Shown piece by piece: positions 29,598-39,462 of a stretch of DNA of 40,917 nucleotides. A model generated the notes under the pieces. That model was given only the letters and a program-made list of their open reading frames with translations. It was not told the origin of the DNA and did not search any database. A program made the translations under genes and the position numbers. Positions within the stretch are counted from its first letter, which is position 1. Each line of letters begins with the position of its first letter. The DNA comes from Prasinococcaceae sp. CCMP 1430 (taxonomy: Eukaryota; Prasinodermophyta; Palmophyllophyceae; Prasinococcales; Prasinococcaceae): contig RQSC01000027.1 of NCBI GenBank assembly GCA_013416795.1, positions 145,338 through 186,254 of the forward strand. Reading direction: 5' to 3'.

Positions 29598-32500
29598 ATG
29601 CCCGGCGGTGGCGGCGCGGATGACCGCATCAAGCGCATGATCGAGGCCATCCCCGAGCTAGTGAAGGATCTGGGCGCGTGGACAGAGCCCGCGCCGATCG
29701 GCACAGCCGCCACCGACGCCAGCGACGGCGGCACACCCGTCTGCACAGCGCTGACGGAGGGGGACGGCAATGCCGCGGATGTTGCACATAAGGTCGCCAA
29801 AGTGTTGCAGCAGGTGGTCGATGAGGTGACTGCGCGCAACGCCTTGAGGGATGAGTGGCTCCGGCCCGTCCTGAAGGCCGTCGAGCTGGTCGCGAAGAAT
29901 CACCCCATTGTGACCAAGCGCGGAGACGCGTCCGTGGTGTTGCCCCTTCTCGCGCGCGTGTTTCCCATGCTTGCACGGCCGCGCGGTGCGCCGTCCGGCA
30001 CGGACGGGGGATCGCAGGGCAGTGCCGACGACGCGCACACCGCGGCAATCGAGGCCGCCGATGCCCTGCTGGAAGGAATGCGTCAGGGGGATGAAGAGGT
30101 GTATGAGGCGGCGATAGAGGACGTTGTAGAGATGATCTGTGCCCTACCCGCGATCGCCGAGCAGGTGGTGCACCCCATGCCCCCCCAGGGCAGCCGCGAG
30201 CGAGCGGTCGCCTCGGCTGCGATGTCGTCACCGACCTTCACATGCCTGCAAGCCTCGGCCGACGCGCTTCACAAGCGGACTGGCATGCCGACATCGCAGA
30301 CGCAGCCGACTGCGTCGAGCAAAGATGCCGCGCAAGAACGAGCCAATGCGGCCGCGGAGCAAGCAGAGGAGGCTGGCGTGGACTTCGAGGATGCCATTAT
30401 GGCGATGATGACTGCTGCCGAGTCAGCCATGGCCGAAGCGGATATGGTGATGTCGGCTGGGCCGCCGCCGGCAAGCGCGGAGATTGAGATACCGACTCCG
30501 GGGCATTGGTCGCAGCTGACGGTCGCGGCTGTGACACTTCTCGACAGAATGGTGGGGCGGGCGCGCGGGCACTCGAAAGCAGCTTTCCAGCCGGGAGTTG
30601 CTGCACTCGCGCAACTCGTCTCTGTCGGAGACATGGCAGTCAACGAAGCGTGTTTCCGCGCGGTTCCAAGTGCGCTGGTCGTCGTGGAGGGGGAGGAAGC
30701 TGACGCACTGGCAGTGGCGCTCACTGGCGCTGCAGTCCTCTCCTTGCAGCAGGGCTACGCTTCCGCAGCTCTTCCGGCCTTCCGCACCCAAGCGTTCGAC
30801 CACGCTGTGGCGACGTGCCTCAACGCGACGATGAAACATGACGCTGCAATCTCAGCGCATGGAGCTGGCGTGCTATCGGCGCTTCCATGGGCGGCGGCTG
30901 CGTCCCCCAGTGCGAGCCTCGCGCGTGCGCTCTGCGTCGGGGCGTCACTGGCCCTTGGCTCAGACGATGGCGACAAGTTTTCGCATCGAGCACTTGGACT
31001 CTTGCCGCTCCTGCGATGCGGGGCGCATGGGGCGCATGGAATGCACACGGCGCAGGCAATGACGGAGGCTCTGACGGTGGCGCTGCGCCGTCCCCGGCAC
31101 GAGCGCGAGGGAGGTGATTTTGCTGGTCGCAGTGCCGATGCCTCGAAGCAGCAGGCAAAGCGCGCTCGCGTGGAGGGCCCGCGTGACTTGCATGGGGCCA
31201 TGCTGAAGCGCGTGAATGAGCTCGTCCTTGTGGAGCGCTCGTATCTTGTGGCGCGAGGCTCAATCGACTTCCCTGGAGAGTTACTGGAGCTCGCTGTGCT
31301 CGGCGAGGCAGCCATCGCCGCCGCTGACGCTACGACGTCGGCTGCCGTGGCCGCGGCCACTTCGAGGTGGTGCGAAGAAGCTTCGCGTCTGGCCTCAAGC
31401 GGTGGCACCCCATGTGCGCGCAGAACGGCAACACTACTGGTGCTTGCCAAGAATGTTGCCGGTGGGGCGGCGCAGAGTGAAAGTGGGCGTTCTGACGCAA
31501 ACATTGCAGCCATCATTCGCACGATGCCCGCGCTTGCAGAAGCTGTGCTCAGTGGTGGGGTCGGCGTCCCCGCCGCCCCGACTGTTGACCCACCATCCGG
31601 TTGTGACGACCCGCTTGCCGCTTTGTCGAGGGGAGCCTCGTCGCTGTCAATTGCGAATGGGGCGGCGCGGCTCATCTGGTCTGTCGCGCAAGCCAAGGCG
31701 GTAGAGGCAGCCAAGGTTGTCGCAGTCGCCGCACTTTGCACCGTCAATCCTGCTGGTGCAGAGCATGCAATGAATGTTGCGCTGCGCGATAGAAGCTCTG
31801 CTGTCAAAGGAGCCGCCGTCGTCATGGCCATTTCCGGATGGGCCCATGCTGCCACCAGCGGCGGCCGAGGACTGCAGCGCCGCGAGGCCTTGCTAGCCAA
31901 GCTCCAGCGTCTTACTGCTGACGAGTCGCCAGATGTGCGCGCCGCGGTTGCCAGAACGTTGCCTTCTTGGGCCCCGGCGCCTGCGCAGTGGGGTTCCTTG
32001 GTCACGCACCTCCTCTCAGACAAGTGTGCGAGCGTGCAGCTAGCATGTGCTTCTTCGCTGAGCGAGCTGCTCAAGGAGAGCAAGCCGCAAGACATGGCAA
32101 GTTCCCCAGAGGCATGCAAGGCCGCTATGCGTCTTGTCGATCTCATGCACTCGCAGGACCCGGCGCTACGGAAGAAGGCTGCTGCTACGTGCGCGCGTCT
32201 GGCGCAGGACAAGTTGGTGGTGGTCCTCAGGCCTTCTCAGTACCAGAAAGGTAGCCCAGGGGGGCGACTGGATGGGCCTGCCGACGTCGGGCAAGAACAG
32301 GTGGCCCTGGTCGAGTGTCTGCGTCGAAGCCTCGACAGGTGCGACGACGAGGAGAGTCGCGAGGCTCATTTGCAAGGCATGTGCTCTGTTGGTCTCGTCA
32401 TGCTCCCCGGCGAGCCTCTGTGCGCTTTGGTGGGCCAGCTTATCCTCTACCTTGACGGTGGCCCGCTGGGGCTTCCGCGACTGGCGACCCTGTCGGCTGA

Positions 32501-35500
32501 GTATCTGAAAATCCTGGCGCGCGAGAAGAAGGCTTCCGTGGCATCGCTCCTGCGATCTGCCTGCACCAGCCCGAGCGTCTCGCGAGAAGTATGCCGTACA
32601 ATGGTATCGGAAGGGCGCGAGCGTCTGATACCGAAGCTCGCTGAGGCGCAGCGCGTCGAGGGGACTGACAACGCTGAGCCCGAGCAGTTAGCCCGAGCAG
32701 TCGTTAAAAGATTGGCACCCGCCTATTTGCCGCGCCTCGTGGAAGAAGGGGGTCAGGGCGATGCCATTGCGTTGGAGCTCCTACCCATTTTTGCTGCGTG
32801 TGATGCGCCCGAGGGCTCACCACCCGTCGACATTGCCGGCCTGCTCGACAAGAATCTGCCTGCCATTGCGTCCTACTTGCTCATGCGCAGCCAGGCCCCC
32901 GAGGACGCCTTCGTCTTTCTCGGCAAACAGCTTCCAGGTGACGAGGATGACGCTGAGAAGGCCCTCGATCTCATGAAGTATCGTCTCGAGAGTATCATCA
33001 TGCACCTCATCTGGAGCCTCGGCGAGCTGCACAATCCGACCGCACTTCGGTCGGATGTCGTTGACAACCTGGAGCCCACCATCGAATTGCTGGTGGACCT
33101 TCTCAACATTGACACCGACCGCATCTTGCGGAAGCACCCGGCCTCGCAGCTGCTTGACGACGCATCTCTCTTTGGCGAGGACGCGTGCGCATCCCAGCGA
33201 AGTTTGGAGTCCAGTCGGTCCGACGGCCCCGAGAACAAGCGGCACCGGCGAGCTCTGACTGCTGCGATGCTTGCAGAGCACTTCCTGTCGCTCTGGGTGC
33301 AGCTCGAGAGAAAGTACTCGCTGCAGCCCGCGCAAAGAATCCGGGCGCTGCGGTGCGCGTGTGCGCTGGTGGGCCTCGTTAGTGGCCACATCCGTCCGTT
33401 CGCTTCCAAAGTGCTCATCTTCTTCACTGCCGTGCTCGAGCGTGAGGGCCAGGAAGAGCACGCCCTGCGCGCACTGCGCATGCTGACGGCGGCGCTCGGG
33501 AAGTGTGCTCCATCGAAGCTCAGTACATTGGCCAGTCAGATAGTGGTGGCTCTGCTGGCGCCGCTGGAGCGCGCCGAGGCGGGTTCGTATGAAGAGAAGC
33601 TGGCGGTTGAGGTTCTCGAGGAGCTTTTGATCAGGCAGGGGGAGCACATTGGCAATGCGGTGCAGGAGATGCCCGAACTGCCCGCAAAGCCGGCCCTTGA
33701 GGCTGCTCGAAGTGCTCTGCTTGAGGCTCGTGGCGCCCCCGGCTCGTTGGCGAGTCGCTTGCGCCAATTGGTGGGCGGTCTCGGCCATGATAGCGCCTCT
33801 GTCCGTGCATGCATCCTTGCTGAAGTTCGTGAGCAGCTCATCGAACGCCGAAATGAAGTATGCCATCTCGCAAGACGCAACGATGCATCGATACATCATC
33901 TTGTCGCCGCGCTCCTGCGCTGTATGGGTGACCACGCTGGTTCTGCAGGGGTGCGACGAGGCCGCGTTGATGCTGCGGCGGAGGCCACCATGCTCACGTG
34001 TGCTGAGTGCCTGGGCTTGGTTGGTGCCATCAGCAAGCAACAGATGGCCAGAGTGGCCCTCAAGTCGCAGCCCTGGATGGAGCTAGCTCCCGTCGACTTC
34101 CTGGCTGAGCTCATCGAGAAACACCTCGCGCGCTTTCTGCGCGCGGGACAAGCACCGCTGGTCGTGTCGAGCGCCTCGTACGCGACGCAGACCATCTTCA
34201 ACATCACGGGCTTGCGCGAGGGCGACGGGGCTTCATTTTCTGGTTCGAACGCATCCACGCGCAGAACGCGGACAGAGTCGGCGCGAGACACGGCGCAGGA
34301 GGACATCTCGGCGTGCGGCAGGACCCTGTGGGACAAGCTCTCCAGCGATGCCAGAGAAATCGTGAGCCCCTGCAGAAGCTCGCGGTACAAGCTGTCCCAG
34401 CGGCCACTGATCGACAATGCCCCCGTGTTCAACGAGGGCACATCATACCTTGCATGGCTCCACGCGTGGTACTGTTCCCTGTTGCCATACGTCAGCGGTG
34501 ACTGGATGCTGGTTTTCGAGGCTCTGTCGCCGATGGTGAAGCTCGACTCGCGCGCGGCACTCTTTGTTCTGCCTCAGCTCGCGTTGGCCGTATTGACGGG
34601 AGCCAGAGCAGACGAGGCGCGCGCGGCGCTGTCGACTGAGATCCAGACAGTGCTAGGTTCATGTGCTGATGGCGGCTCGGATGTCGCGGCCGTCGCAGCC
34701 GAGGCTGTGTTCCATCTGTGGGATGGCCTGCTGAGATGGGTCGAGCACCAACGCAAGACCGGCGGCCGGGCGCCGCCTCGAGGTGGCGCGATTTCAACAA
34801 GCGGAAGCCGTCCTGGGGAGCAGCGTACCAGCATTGCGGGTGAGCTGCTGGGCGACGTGCCCAATTTGCTCCTTGCCAAAGCATCGCTGCGGTGCGGTGC
34901 TCCCGCGAGGGCACTCATGTATGCTGAGCTTCATGTCCGCGGCGTGTTCGGCAGCAACAATCCATCAGCGGCGCGGGGAGGGGTGCACAAGAGCGGCATC
35001 GCAGGCCCAGGAGACATATCTCTGCTCGCACAGATTCAGGCATCGCTTGAGGAACCTGACGGCCTCCGTGGCGCCGCGGCGCTCCGGCGTGCTGCTGGCG
35101 CCCAGTCGACCGATGGGTCAGAGGAGGCGGAGGAGGCTCTCCTGCTGGCGGAGGCTGAAGGGCACTGGTCGGACGCAGCGCTTCTCTGCGAGGCTGCGCT
35201 CGCGCGGACGCCAGACAACCCGACGTACCGAGCGCGCTTGCTGAAGTGCATGTTGCATGCAGGCCGGCACCATTCCGTGCTTGCACAGGCAGAAGGACTC
35301 GCTGCCATGTGCGCACCAGCTGATGTCCAGGGCAACTGGGGAGCGAGTTTTGGCGAGTGCGCTGTCGCGGCCGCCTGGAAACTGGGCCAGTGGGAGACCT
35401 TGGAGCGTCAGGTGTCGCGCAACGATGCGCCGGACTCATTTGAGACGTCCATTGGATCCGGTGTCTTAGCAGTACACAAGCGCGACCGGGCCGCGGTCGA

Positions 35501-38279
35501 CAGAGCTGCACAGCACGGCCGCTCGGCCATGTGCATGCGACTGGCAGCTGCAGCGATGGAGTCGTACGACCGAGCGTACCCATACCTGATTCGTCTGCAC
35601 ATGATGCAGGAGGTGGTCGATGGGTGCGAGATGGCGCGAGGGATTGATGCGTGCATGGACGGGCTGAGCATTGGCACAGCTCCGGCACCGGCGCGAGTGC
35701 AGGAAAAGGTCGACCTGATTGAGCTCCCCTTTCATTGGAAGGACCGCCTCGCGATCACGGAAGATGCCCTCAACACTCGCTACCCCATGCTCGCACTGAG
35801 GGGGCGTTTGCTGCACGAGTCTGGGCGGTTCTACAGGGCTGCTGAGACGTGGCTTGCTGCTGCCAAGCTGGCGCGCAAGGCCTCCAGAAAGGATGTCGCG
35901 CGTGCTGCGCTCCTCGAAGTTGACACCATGCGCCGCGCCGCCCTGTGTGACAAGGCGCATGGCACTGTCGATGTGGAAGCACTCGGTGGGATCGCCGCTA
36001 TCGAAGGGGCCAAGCTAGCATGGTCATCTGGCCGTGCTGTTGAAGCCGCGAGCATGCTGGAGGGCTGGCTGGCGCGCTCGCCCGACGCCAGCCACCGGTC
36101 GCTGGCAGCTGCTGCTGCGGCGACTGCCGATATTGCTGGAACGTCAGTCAAGGACGCGGGCCAGTATCGCACCCCTTCGCGCGGGAGCGGGGCCGTCGAC
36201 TCGAAGGCCTTGCTTCTGCTCGCAAGATGGTCGGCCGCGACCGGGCAGCGCGACAGCCGCGGCGTGACTGACCTCCTCAATGCTGCTCAAAAGGCACAAC
36301 CCAACGCTGAGACGGCGGCTTTCGAGATCGCCACGTACCGAGACGACTTGCTTCGAGATGCGCGCGCGAGGCAGACGAACGCGTATTCCGTGGTTGGGCC
36401 CACGACGAAAGAGGTCGCTGGTCTTACGAAGCACGACAAGCACTGGGCACAAGCACTCCCCGAAGTTATTGACTGGTACTGCAGAAGCCTGACCAATGGC
36501 TGCAAGCACATCGGGCGCTCGCTGCCGCGTGTGCTCACCCTGTGGCTGGACTGGGCGGCGCACGGTGAGCGAAAGTACGCTAGCGAGGTGCACGGCGTGC
36601 AGCACATGAGCACGAAGGAGGCGCGCAACGTGGCGCAAAAGCTCTTGCGCTCAGTCCAGCAGCTTGCGAAGAGCGCACCAGCGTACTACTGGCTCACAGT
36701 GCTACCGACGCTGGGCAGTCGCGTGAGCCACCCGGACAACTCTGCGGCGGCGCAAGTCCAGTCTATTCTGGCTCGCGTGCTTGCCACGTATCCCCACCAG
36801 TCACTGTGGTCGATCGCGCAGCTATCCAAGAGCGATGTCGCCGCGCGCAAGGATGGCGCGCAGCGTGCGATTACGGACGCGAAGCGCTCGATCGCAGCGG
36901 ACGATACCAAGGCTCTCTTCGGGCAGTTTACGCAGCTCGTAGACCAGCTGATCAGGCTCTGCAATCAGGCGCCCCCCAAGAACCCCCAAAATGGCAGGCG
37001 CGTGCCGCACTTCTCGGCGAAGGACTTGGTGCCCGGGCTGCCGCATCTGCTGCCCGTAGGCGTCATCGTGCCTGTACAGCAGGTGCTGCAACCGATGATG
37101 CCTGCGTCCGTGTCCGGGCTGAAGCCCCCAAGGGACGCGGGCAGCTCAAGGATCGGCGCGCGAGGCGGGAGGGCCAACGGTAGCAACTCAGGCTTCTCGC
37201 CCTTCCTCGAGGCGCCCAAGATTACCGGCATGCGTGACAAGGTCGACGTCATGTCGAGCATGCAGGCGCCCAAGAAGGTGACGCTGCTCGGCTCCGACGG
37301 CAAAGAATGGGCGTTCCTCGCGAAGCCGAAGGACGACCTCCGCAAGGACGCGCGCATGATGGAGTTCGCCGGCCTGCTCAATGTTCTTTTGCACCGCGAT
37401 GAGGCCAGTCGCCGCCGAGGGTTGCAACTGACGACGTTCGCGGTGCTGCCGCTGACTGACGACTGCGGCCTCATTCAGTGGGTGCCGAACACGCAGGGCA
37501 TCCGCCACGTCATGTCAGACGCGTACGGATACATTGGCAAGCCCATGTCCAACAAGGAGCTGTCCAAGATCAAGAAGGAGTATGACTCGATCGCGCAGCG
37601 CGGACTCACGAAGACGGCGTGGCTCCGCTCCGAAATGCTGCCGCGCTACCCACCGCAGCTCCATCGCTTTTTCATGCGCAACTGGCCGGAGCCGTCGGCC
37701 TGGCTGGCTGCCAGGCAGGCATTTGCCCGTTCGCTTGCCGCGTGGTCCATGGCCGGCCACGCCGTCGGTCTGGGCGACAGACACGGTGAGAACATCCTGC
37801 TAAACGTGGCGTCCGGCACCATCGTTCACGTCGACTTCGCGATGCTCTTCGACAAGGGCCTCGAGCTCGAGACGCCCGAGCGCGTCCCTTTCCGGCTCAC
37901 GCAGGGGCTTGTCGACGCGCTCGGTGTAGAGGGGCCCCAGGGCGCCTTCCTACGCGCCTCGGTCGCCACTTTGGGTACGCTGCGCTCGCACAAAGAAGAA
38001 ATAGTCAACGTGTTGGAGACGTTCGTGCACGACCCCCTGGTGGAGTGGGCGGGCAAGGGCAAGAACCACAGCAGCAGTGGCACGTCGAGCCTGACCAACG
38101 CCAAGGCCAAGGCGATCATGTCCAACATATCGGCGAGGCTGGACGGCAAGGTCGTGGGCGTTGGCGCTGCGCCCAGCCTGCCCCTATCGGAGGAAGGCCA
38201 GGCGCAGCGCCTCATCAGTGACGCCACCAGCCTGGAGAACCTGAGCCGCATGTACATCTGGTGGATGCCGTGGATGTAG
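29598..38279 (+). CDS. ATR: ATR/Mec1-type checkpoint kinase (PIKK)
   Basis: A single uninterrupted frame of 2893 aa, ATG at 29598, TAG at 38277; human ATR has 2644. It senses RPA-coated single-stranded DNA through a partner (ATRIP) and phosphorylates checkpoint targets at S/TQ sites in the nucleus. The first 1700 residues are mostly helical, HEAT-type repeats, with low-complexity inserts; a UME-like segment lies near 1100-1200. FAT region: about 1650-2330. Kinase: about 2540-2830, with FLAKPKDDLRKDARMMEF (Lys2576, as in the ATR FLCKPKDDLRKD motif), catalytic loop GLGDRHGENILL (Asp2727, Asn2732) and metal site HVDFAMLFDKG (Asp2746). The order LTQGLVDALGVEG...FLRASVATLGTLRSHKE and the C-terminal FATC ending LSRMYIWWMPWM identify ATR instead of ATM, TOR, SMG1 or DNA-PK. 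An intron-free frame of this length is notable since neighbours have introns. Confidence 0.95.
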   Translation: MPGGGGADDRIKRMIEAIPELVKDLGAWTEPAPIGTAATDASDGGTPVCTALTEGDGNAADVAHKVAKVLQQVVDEVTARNALRDEWLRPVLKAVELVAKNHPIVTKRGDASVVLPLLARVFPMLARPRGAPSGTDGGSQGSADDAHTAAIEAADALLEGMRQGDEEVYEAAIEDVVEMICALPAIAEQVVHPMPPQGSRERAVASAAMSSPTFTCLQASADALHKRTGMPTSQTQPTASSKDAAQERANAAAEQAEEAGVDFEDAIMAMMTAAESAMAEADMVMSAGPPPASAEIEIPTPGHWSQLTVAAVTLLDRMVGRARGHSKAAFQPGVAALAQLVSVGDMAVNEACFRAVPSALVVVEGEEADALAVALTGAAVLSLQQGYASAALPAFRTQAFDHAVATCLNATMKHDAAISAHGAGVLSALPWAAAASPSASLARALCVGASLALGSDDGDKFSHRALGLLPLLRCGAHGAHGMHTAQAMTEALTVALRRPRHEREGGDFAGRSADASKQQAKRARVEGPRDLHGAMLKRVNELVLVERSYLVARGSIDFPGELLELAVLGEAAIAAADATTSAAVAAATSRWCEEASRLASSGGTPCARRTATLLVLAKNVAGGAAQSESGRSDANIAAIIRTMPALAEAVLSGGVGVPAAPTVDPPSGCDDPLAALSRGASSLSIANGAARLIWSVAQAKAVEAAKVVAVAALCTVNPAGAEHAMNVALRDRSSAVKGAAVVMAISGWAHAATSGGRGLQRREALLAKLQRLTADESPDVRAAVARTLPSWAPAPAQWGSLVTHLLSDKCASVQLACASSLSELLKESKPQDMASSPEACKAAMRLVDLMHSQDPALRKKAAATCARLAQDKLVVVLRPSQYQKGSPGGRLDGPADVGQEQVALVECLRRSLDRCDDEESREAHLQGMCSVGLVMLPGEPLCALVGQLILYLDGGPLGLPRLATLSAEYLKILAREKKASVASLLRSACTSPSVSREVCRTMVSEGRERLIPKLAEAQRVEGTDNAEPEQLARAVVKRLAPAYLPRLVEEGGQGDAIALELLPIFAACDAPEGSPPVDIAGLLDKNLPAIASYLLMRSQAPEDAFVFLGKQLPGDEDDAEKALDLMKYRLESIIMHLIWSLGELHNPTALRSDVVDNLEPTIELLVDLLNIDTDRILRKHPASQLLDDASLFGEDACASQRSLESSRSDGPENKRHRRALTAAMLAEHFLSLWVQLERKYSLQPAQRIRALRCACALVGLVSGHIRPFASKVLIFFTAVLEREGQEEHALRALRMLTAALGKCAPSKLSTLASQIVVALLAPLERAEAGSYEEKLAVEVLEELLIRQGEHIGNAVQEMPELPAKPALEAARSALLEARGAPGSLASRLRQLVGGLGHDSASVRACILAEVREQLIERRNEVCHLARRNDASIHHLVAALLRCMGDHAGSAGVRRGRVDAAAEATMLTCAECLGLVGAISKQQMARVALKSQPWMELAPVDFLAELIEKHLARFLRAGQAPLVVSSASYATQTIFNITGLREGDGASFSGSNASTRRTRTESARDTAQEDISACGRTLWDKLSSDAREIVSPCRSSRYKLSQRPLIDNAPVFNEGTSYLAWLHAWYCSLLPYVSGDWMLVFEALSPMVKLDSRAALFVLPQLALAVLTGARADEARAALSTEIQTVLGSCADGGSDVAAVAAEAVFHLWDGLLRWVEHQRKTGGRAPPRGGAISTSGSRPGEQRTSIAGELLGDVPNLLLAKASLRCGAPARALMYAELHVRGVFGSNNPSAARGGVHKSGIAGPGDISLLAQIQASLEEPDGLRGAAALRRAAGAQSTDGSEEAEEALLLAEAEGHWSDAALLCEAALARTPDNPTYRARLLKCMLHAGRHHSVLAQAEGLAAMCAPADVQGNWGASFGECAVAAAWKLGQWETLERQVSRNDAPDSFETSIGSGVLAVHKRDRAAVDRAAQHGRSAMCMRLAAAAMESYDRAYPYLIRLHMMQEVVDGCEMARGIDACMDGLSIGTAPAPARVQEKVDLIELPFHWKDRLAITEDALNTRYPMLALRGRLLHESGRFYRAAETWLAAAKLARKASRKDVARAALLEVDTMRRAALCDKAHGTVDVEALGGIAAIEGAKLAWSSGRAVEAASMLEGWLARSPDASHRSLAAAAAATADIAGTSVKDAGQYRTPSRGSGAVDSKALLLLARWSAATGQRDSRGVTDLLNAAQKAQPNAETAAFEIATYRDDLLRDARARQTNAYSVVGPTTKEVAGLTKHDKHWAQALPEVIDWYCRSLTNGCKHIGRSLPRVLTLWLDWAAHGERKYASEVHGVQHMSTKEARNVAQKLLRSVQQLAKSAPAYYWLTVLPTLGSRVSHPDNSAAAQVQSILARVLATYPHQSLWSIAQLSKSDVAARKDGAQRAITDAKRSIAADDTKALFGQFTQLVDQLIRLCNQAPPKNPQNGRRVPHFSAKDLVPGLPHLLPVGVIVPVQQVLQPMMPASVSGLKPPRDAGSSRIGARGGRANGSNSGFSPFLEAPKITGMRDKVDVMSSMQAPKKVTLLGSDGKEWAFLAKPKDDLRKDARMMEFAGLLNVLLHRDEASRRRGLQLTTFAVLPLTDDCGLIQWVPNTQGIRHVMSDAYGYIGKPMSNKELSKIKKEYDSIAQRGLTKTAWLRSEMLPRYPPQLHRFFMRNWPEPSAWLAARQAFARSLAAWSMAGHAVGLGDRHGENILLNVASGTIVHVDFAMLFDKGLELETPERVPFRLTQGLVDALGVEGPQGAFLRASVATLGTLRSHKEEIVNVLETFVHDPLVEWAGKGKNHSSSGTSSLTNAKAKAIMSNISARLDGKVVGVGAAPSLPLSEEGQAQRLISDATSLENLSRMYIWWMPWM

Positions 38280-38839
38280 TACTTGACGTGCCTGGTGGTG
38301 CCGGGCGCAGCAGTGTACAGTAACATTTGTATAGTAGCGCACGCTGGGCGGAGCGGCCGGCACCGAGGCCAGGGGTCTGCGGGGCGCAAGGGCGTGTGAA
38401 GGCGTGTGCGTGCGTGTGTGAGGAGGGGGAAGCGTCCCGGTGCCCCGTGCACGTGTGCCCGCGCTGGCGGCGGCCCCTTCTGGCACACGGCGCTGCTACG
38501 GTACGGTTCCACTTATGTGTGCTATTTCCGGTCCCTGAACAGACTCCGCGGCTGCGGCCCTGGTGCTGCTGCACGGGCAGCGGCGCCAGAGGGCGCGCGC
38601 GCGGCGCGCGCCCTCTGCAACACCTCTGTCCTATCGGCGCGGGGGAGCGGGGCGCGAGCGGGGCCGCCTGCCGTGCGATCTGCCATGACGACTGAGGTGC
38701 CGCCCCTGGCGGCGCTGGCCACGCAGGCGGCGCGAATCGCCGACACCGCGGCAGCCTCTCCTCGAGGCTGGCGGCTCGCCCTTCGCCCTCAATAAGGTTC
38801 GTTGCGCTCGCGGCCGCGATTGACGCGGCCTCGCGCGAG
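38280..38839. other. Spacer downstream of ATR
   Basis: A 560-nt gap. An AT-rich island at 38313-38336 (GTGTACAGTAAC then ATTTGTATAG) lies about 35 nt after the ATR stop and resembles the 3' islands at 3918-3956 and 6645-6668. A strong hairpin lies at 38587-38617. An ATG at 38685 opens MTTEVPPLAALATQAARIAD and stops at 38795; it could be a short first exon of the next gene, but I found no clear junction. Confidence 0.4.
38587..38617. repeat. Perfect 14-bp GC hairpin
   Basis: CAGAGGGCGCGCGC (38587-38600) is fully complementary to GCGCGCGCCCTCTG (38604-38617) with a 3-nt loop. The stem is strong on either strand. Confidence 0.85.
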
Positions 38840-39208
38840 ATGTTCGCCGCGCGTGCGGCCCTCGCAGCGACCGCTATCGCAGCCGCCTGCTATGTCGACG
38901 CGTCCCGACGCTTGCCGGGCCTGCCGCCGAGGTGCTTCGCTACGCACCTCGGCATCGCGGCCGCGCAGACGCTGCTACTTTGGCCGGTGCTCGCCATCCT
39001 CGTGGCGGGCGCCCTGCTGCTCGTCGTTGAAATAGACGAAGGCCTCGGCCTACCCGACGAGTGGCTGGGCCCGCTTATTTATTGGGGCGTGCTCTACGGC
39101 CCACTTGGCGCCGCTTACGTGCTCTGTCGCCTCCGCGTGGCGCGCGACAGGGCCACGCGAGCGCATGCCGAGCTCCTGCCGACGGCGCGACCTGGCCGGA
39201 CCGCGTGA
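38840..39208 (+). CDS. Small membrane protein, function unknown
   Basis: A frame of 122 aa, ATG at 38840, TGA at 39206. I do not recognise it. Two clear hydrophobic segments are visible: about 40-63 (GIAAAQTLLLWPVLAILVAGALLLVV) and about 77-96 (WLGPLIYWGVLYGPLGAAYV), with a weaker one at the N-terminus (ARAALAATAIAAACYV). The loop between them is acidic (EIDEGLGLPDEW) and the C-terminus is basic. The frame stays open upstream to 38696 without another ATG, and an upstream exon starting at 38685 is possible, so the N-terminus is unsure. It is convergent with the desaturase-like gene. Confidence 0.5.
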   Translation: MFAARAALAATAIAAACYVDASRRLPGLPPRCFATHLGIAAAQTLLLWPVLAILVAGALLLVVEIDEGLGLPDEWLGPLIYWGVLYGPLGAAYVLCRLRVARDRATRAHAELLPTARPGRTA

Positions 39209-39462
39209 GTGGCGTGGGCCGCCCACGCGGCGTTCCGACGAGGACGTTGTGGCCCGACGCCCAGCAAGGCCTACCAAGAGCGGCAGGCGTCTTTGAGAAA
39301 TAGGTAATCAGAACATACAGTACATATACAACATGGCAGAGGACGTGGCGACCTCGAGACGCTGCGCTTCAAGCGCGCGCCCGGCGGTTGTGAACCCACA
39401 GCTTGTTGCGGCAGGCTGCGCTCAAGCGGTAGCGGCCGCCAGTAGCGCTGCCGTCCCCTCAA
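39209..39462. terminator. Convergent spacer with AT-rich 3' island
   Basis: A 254-nt gap between the small membrane protein (+) and the desaturase-like gene (-). An AT-rich island at 39300-39333 (ATACAGTACATATACAAC) shares TACAGTACAT/ATGTACTGTA elements with other 3' islands here and probably serves both genes. Confidence 0.4.

Noticed and set aside
30755-32212. 485-codon antisense frame inside ATR
   Set aside because: Shadow frame in GC-rich coding DNA; Ser/Ala/Arg-rich with no recognisable domain, while the plus strand holds the continuous ATR frame.
32817-34040. 407-codon antisense frame inside ATR
   Set aside because: Same reason; no domain and fully covered by ATR coding sequence.
38685-38795. 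36-codon frame starting MTTEVPPLAALATQ
   Set aside because: It looks like a natural N-terminus but stops quickly; a splice into the membrane-protein frame at 38840 could not be shown, so it is only mentioned in the spacer entry.
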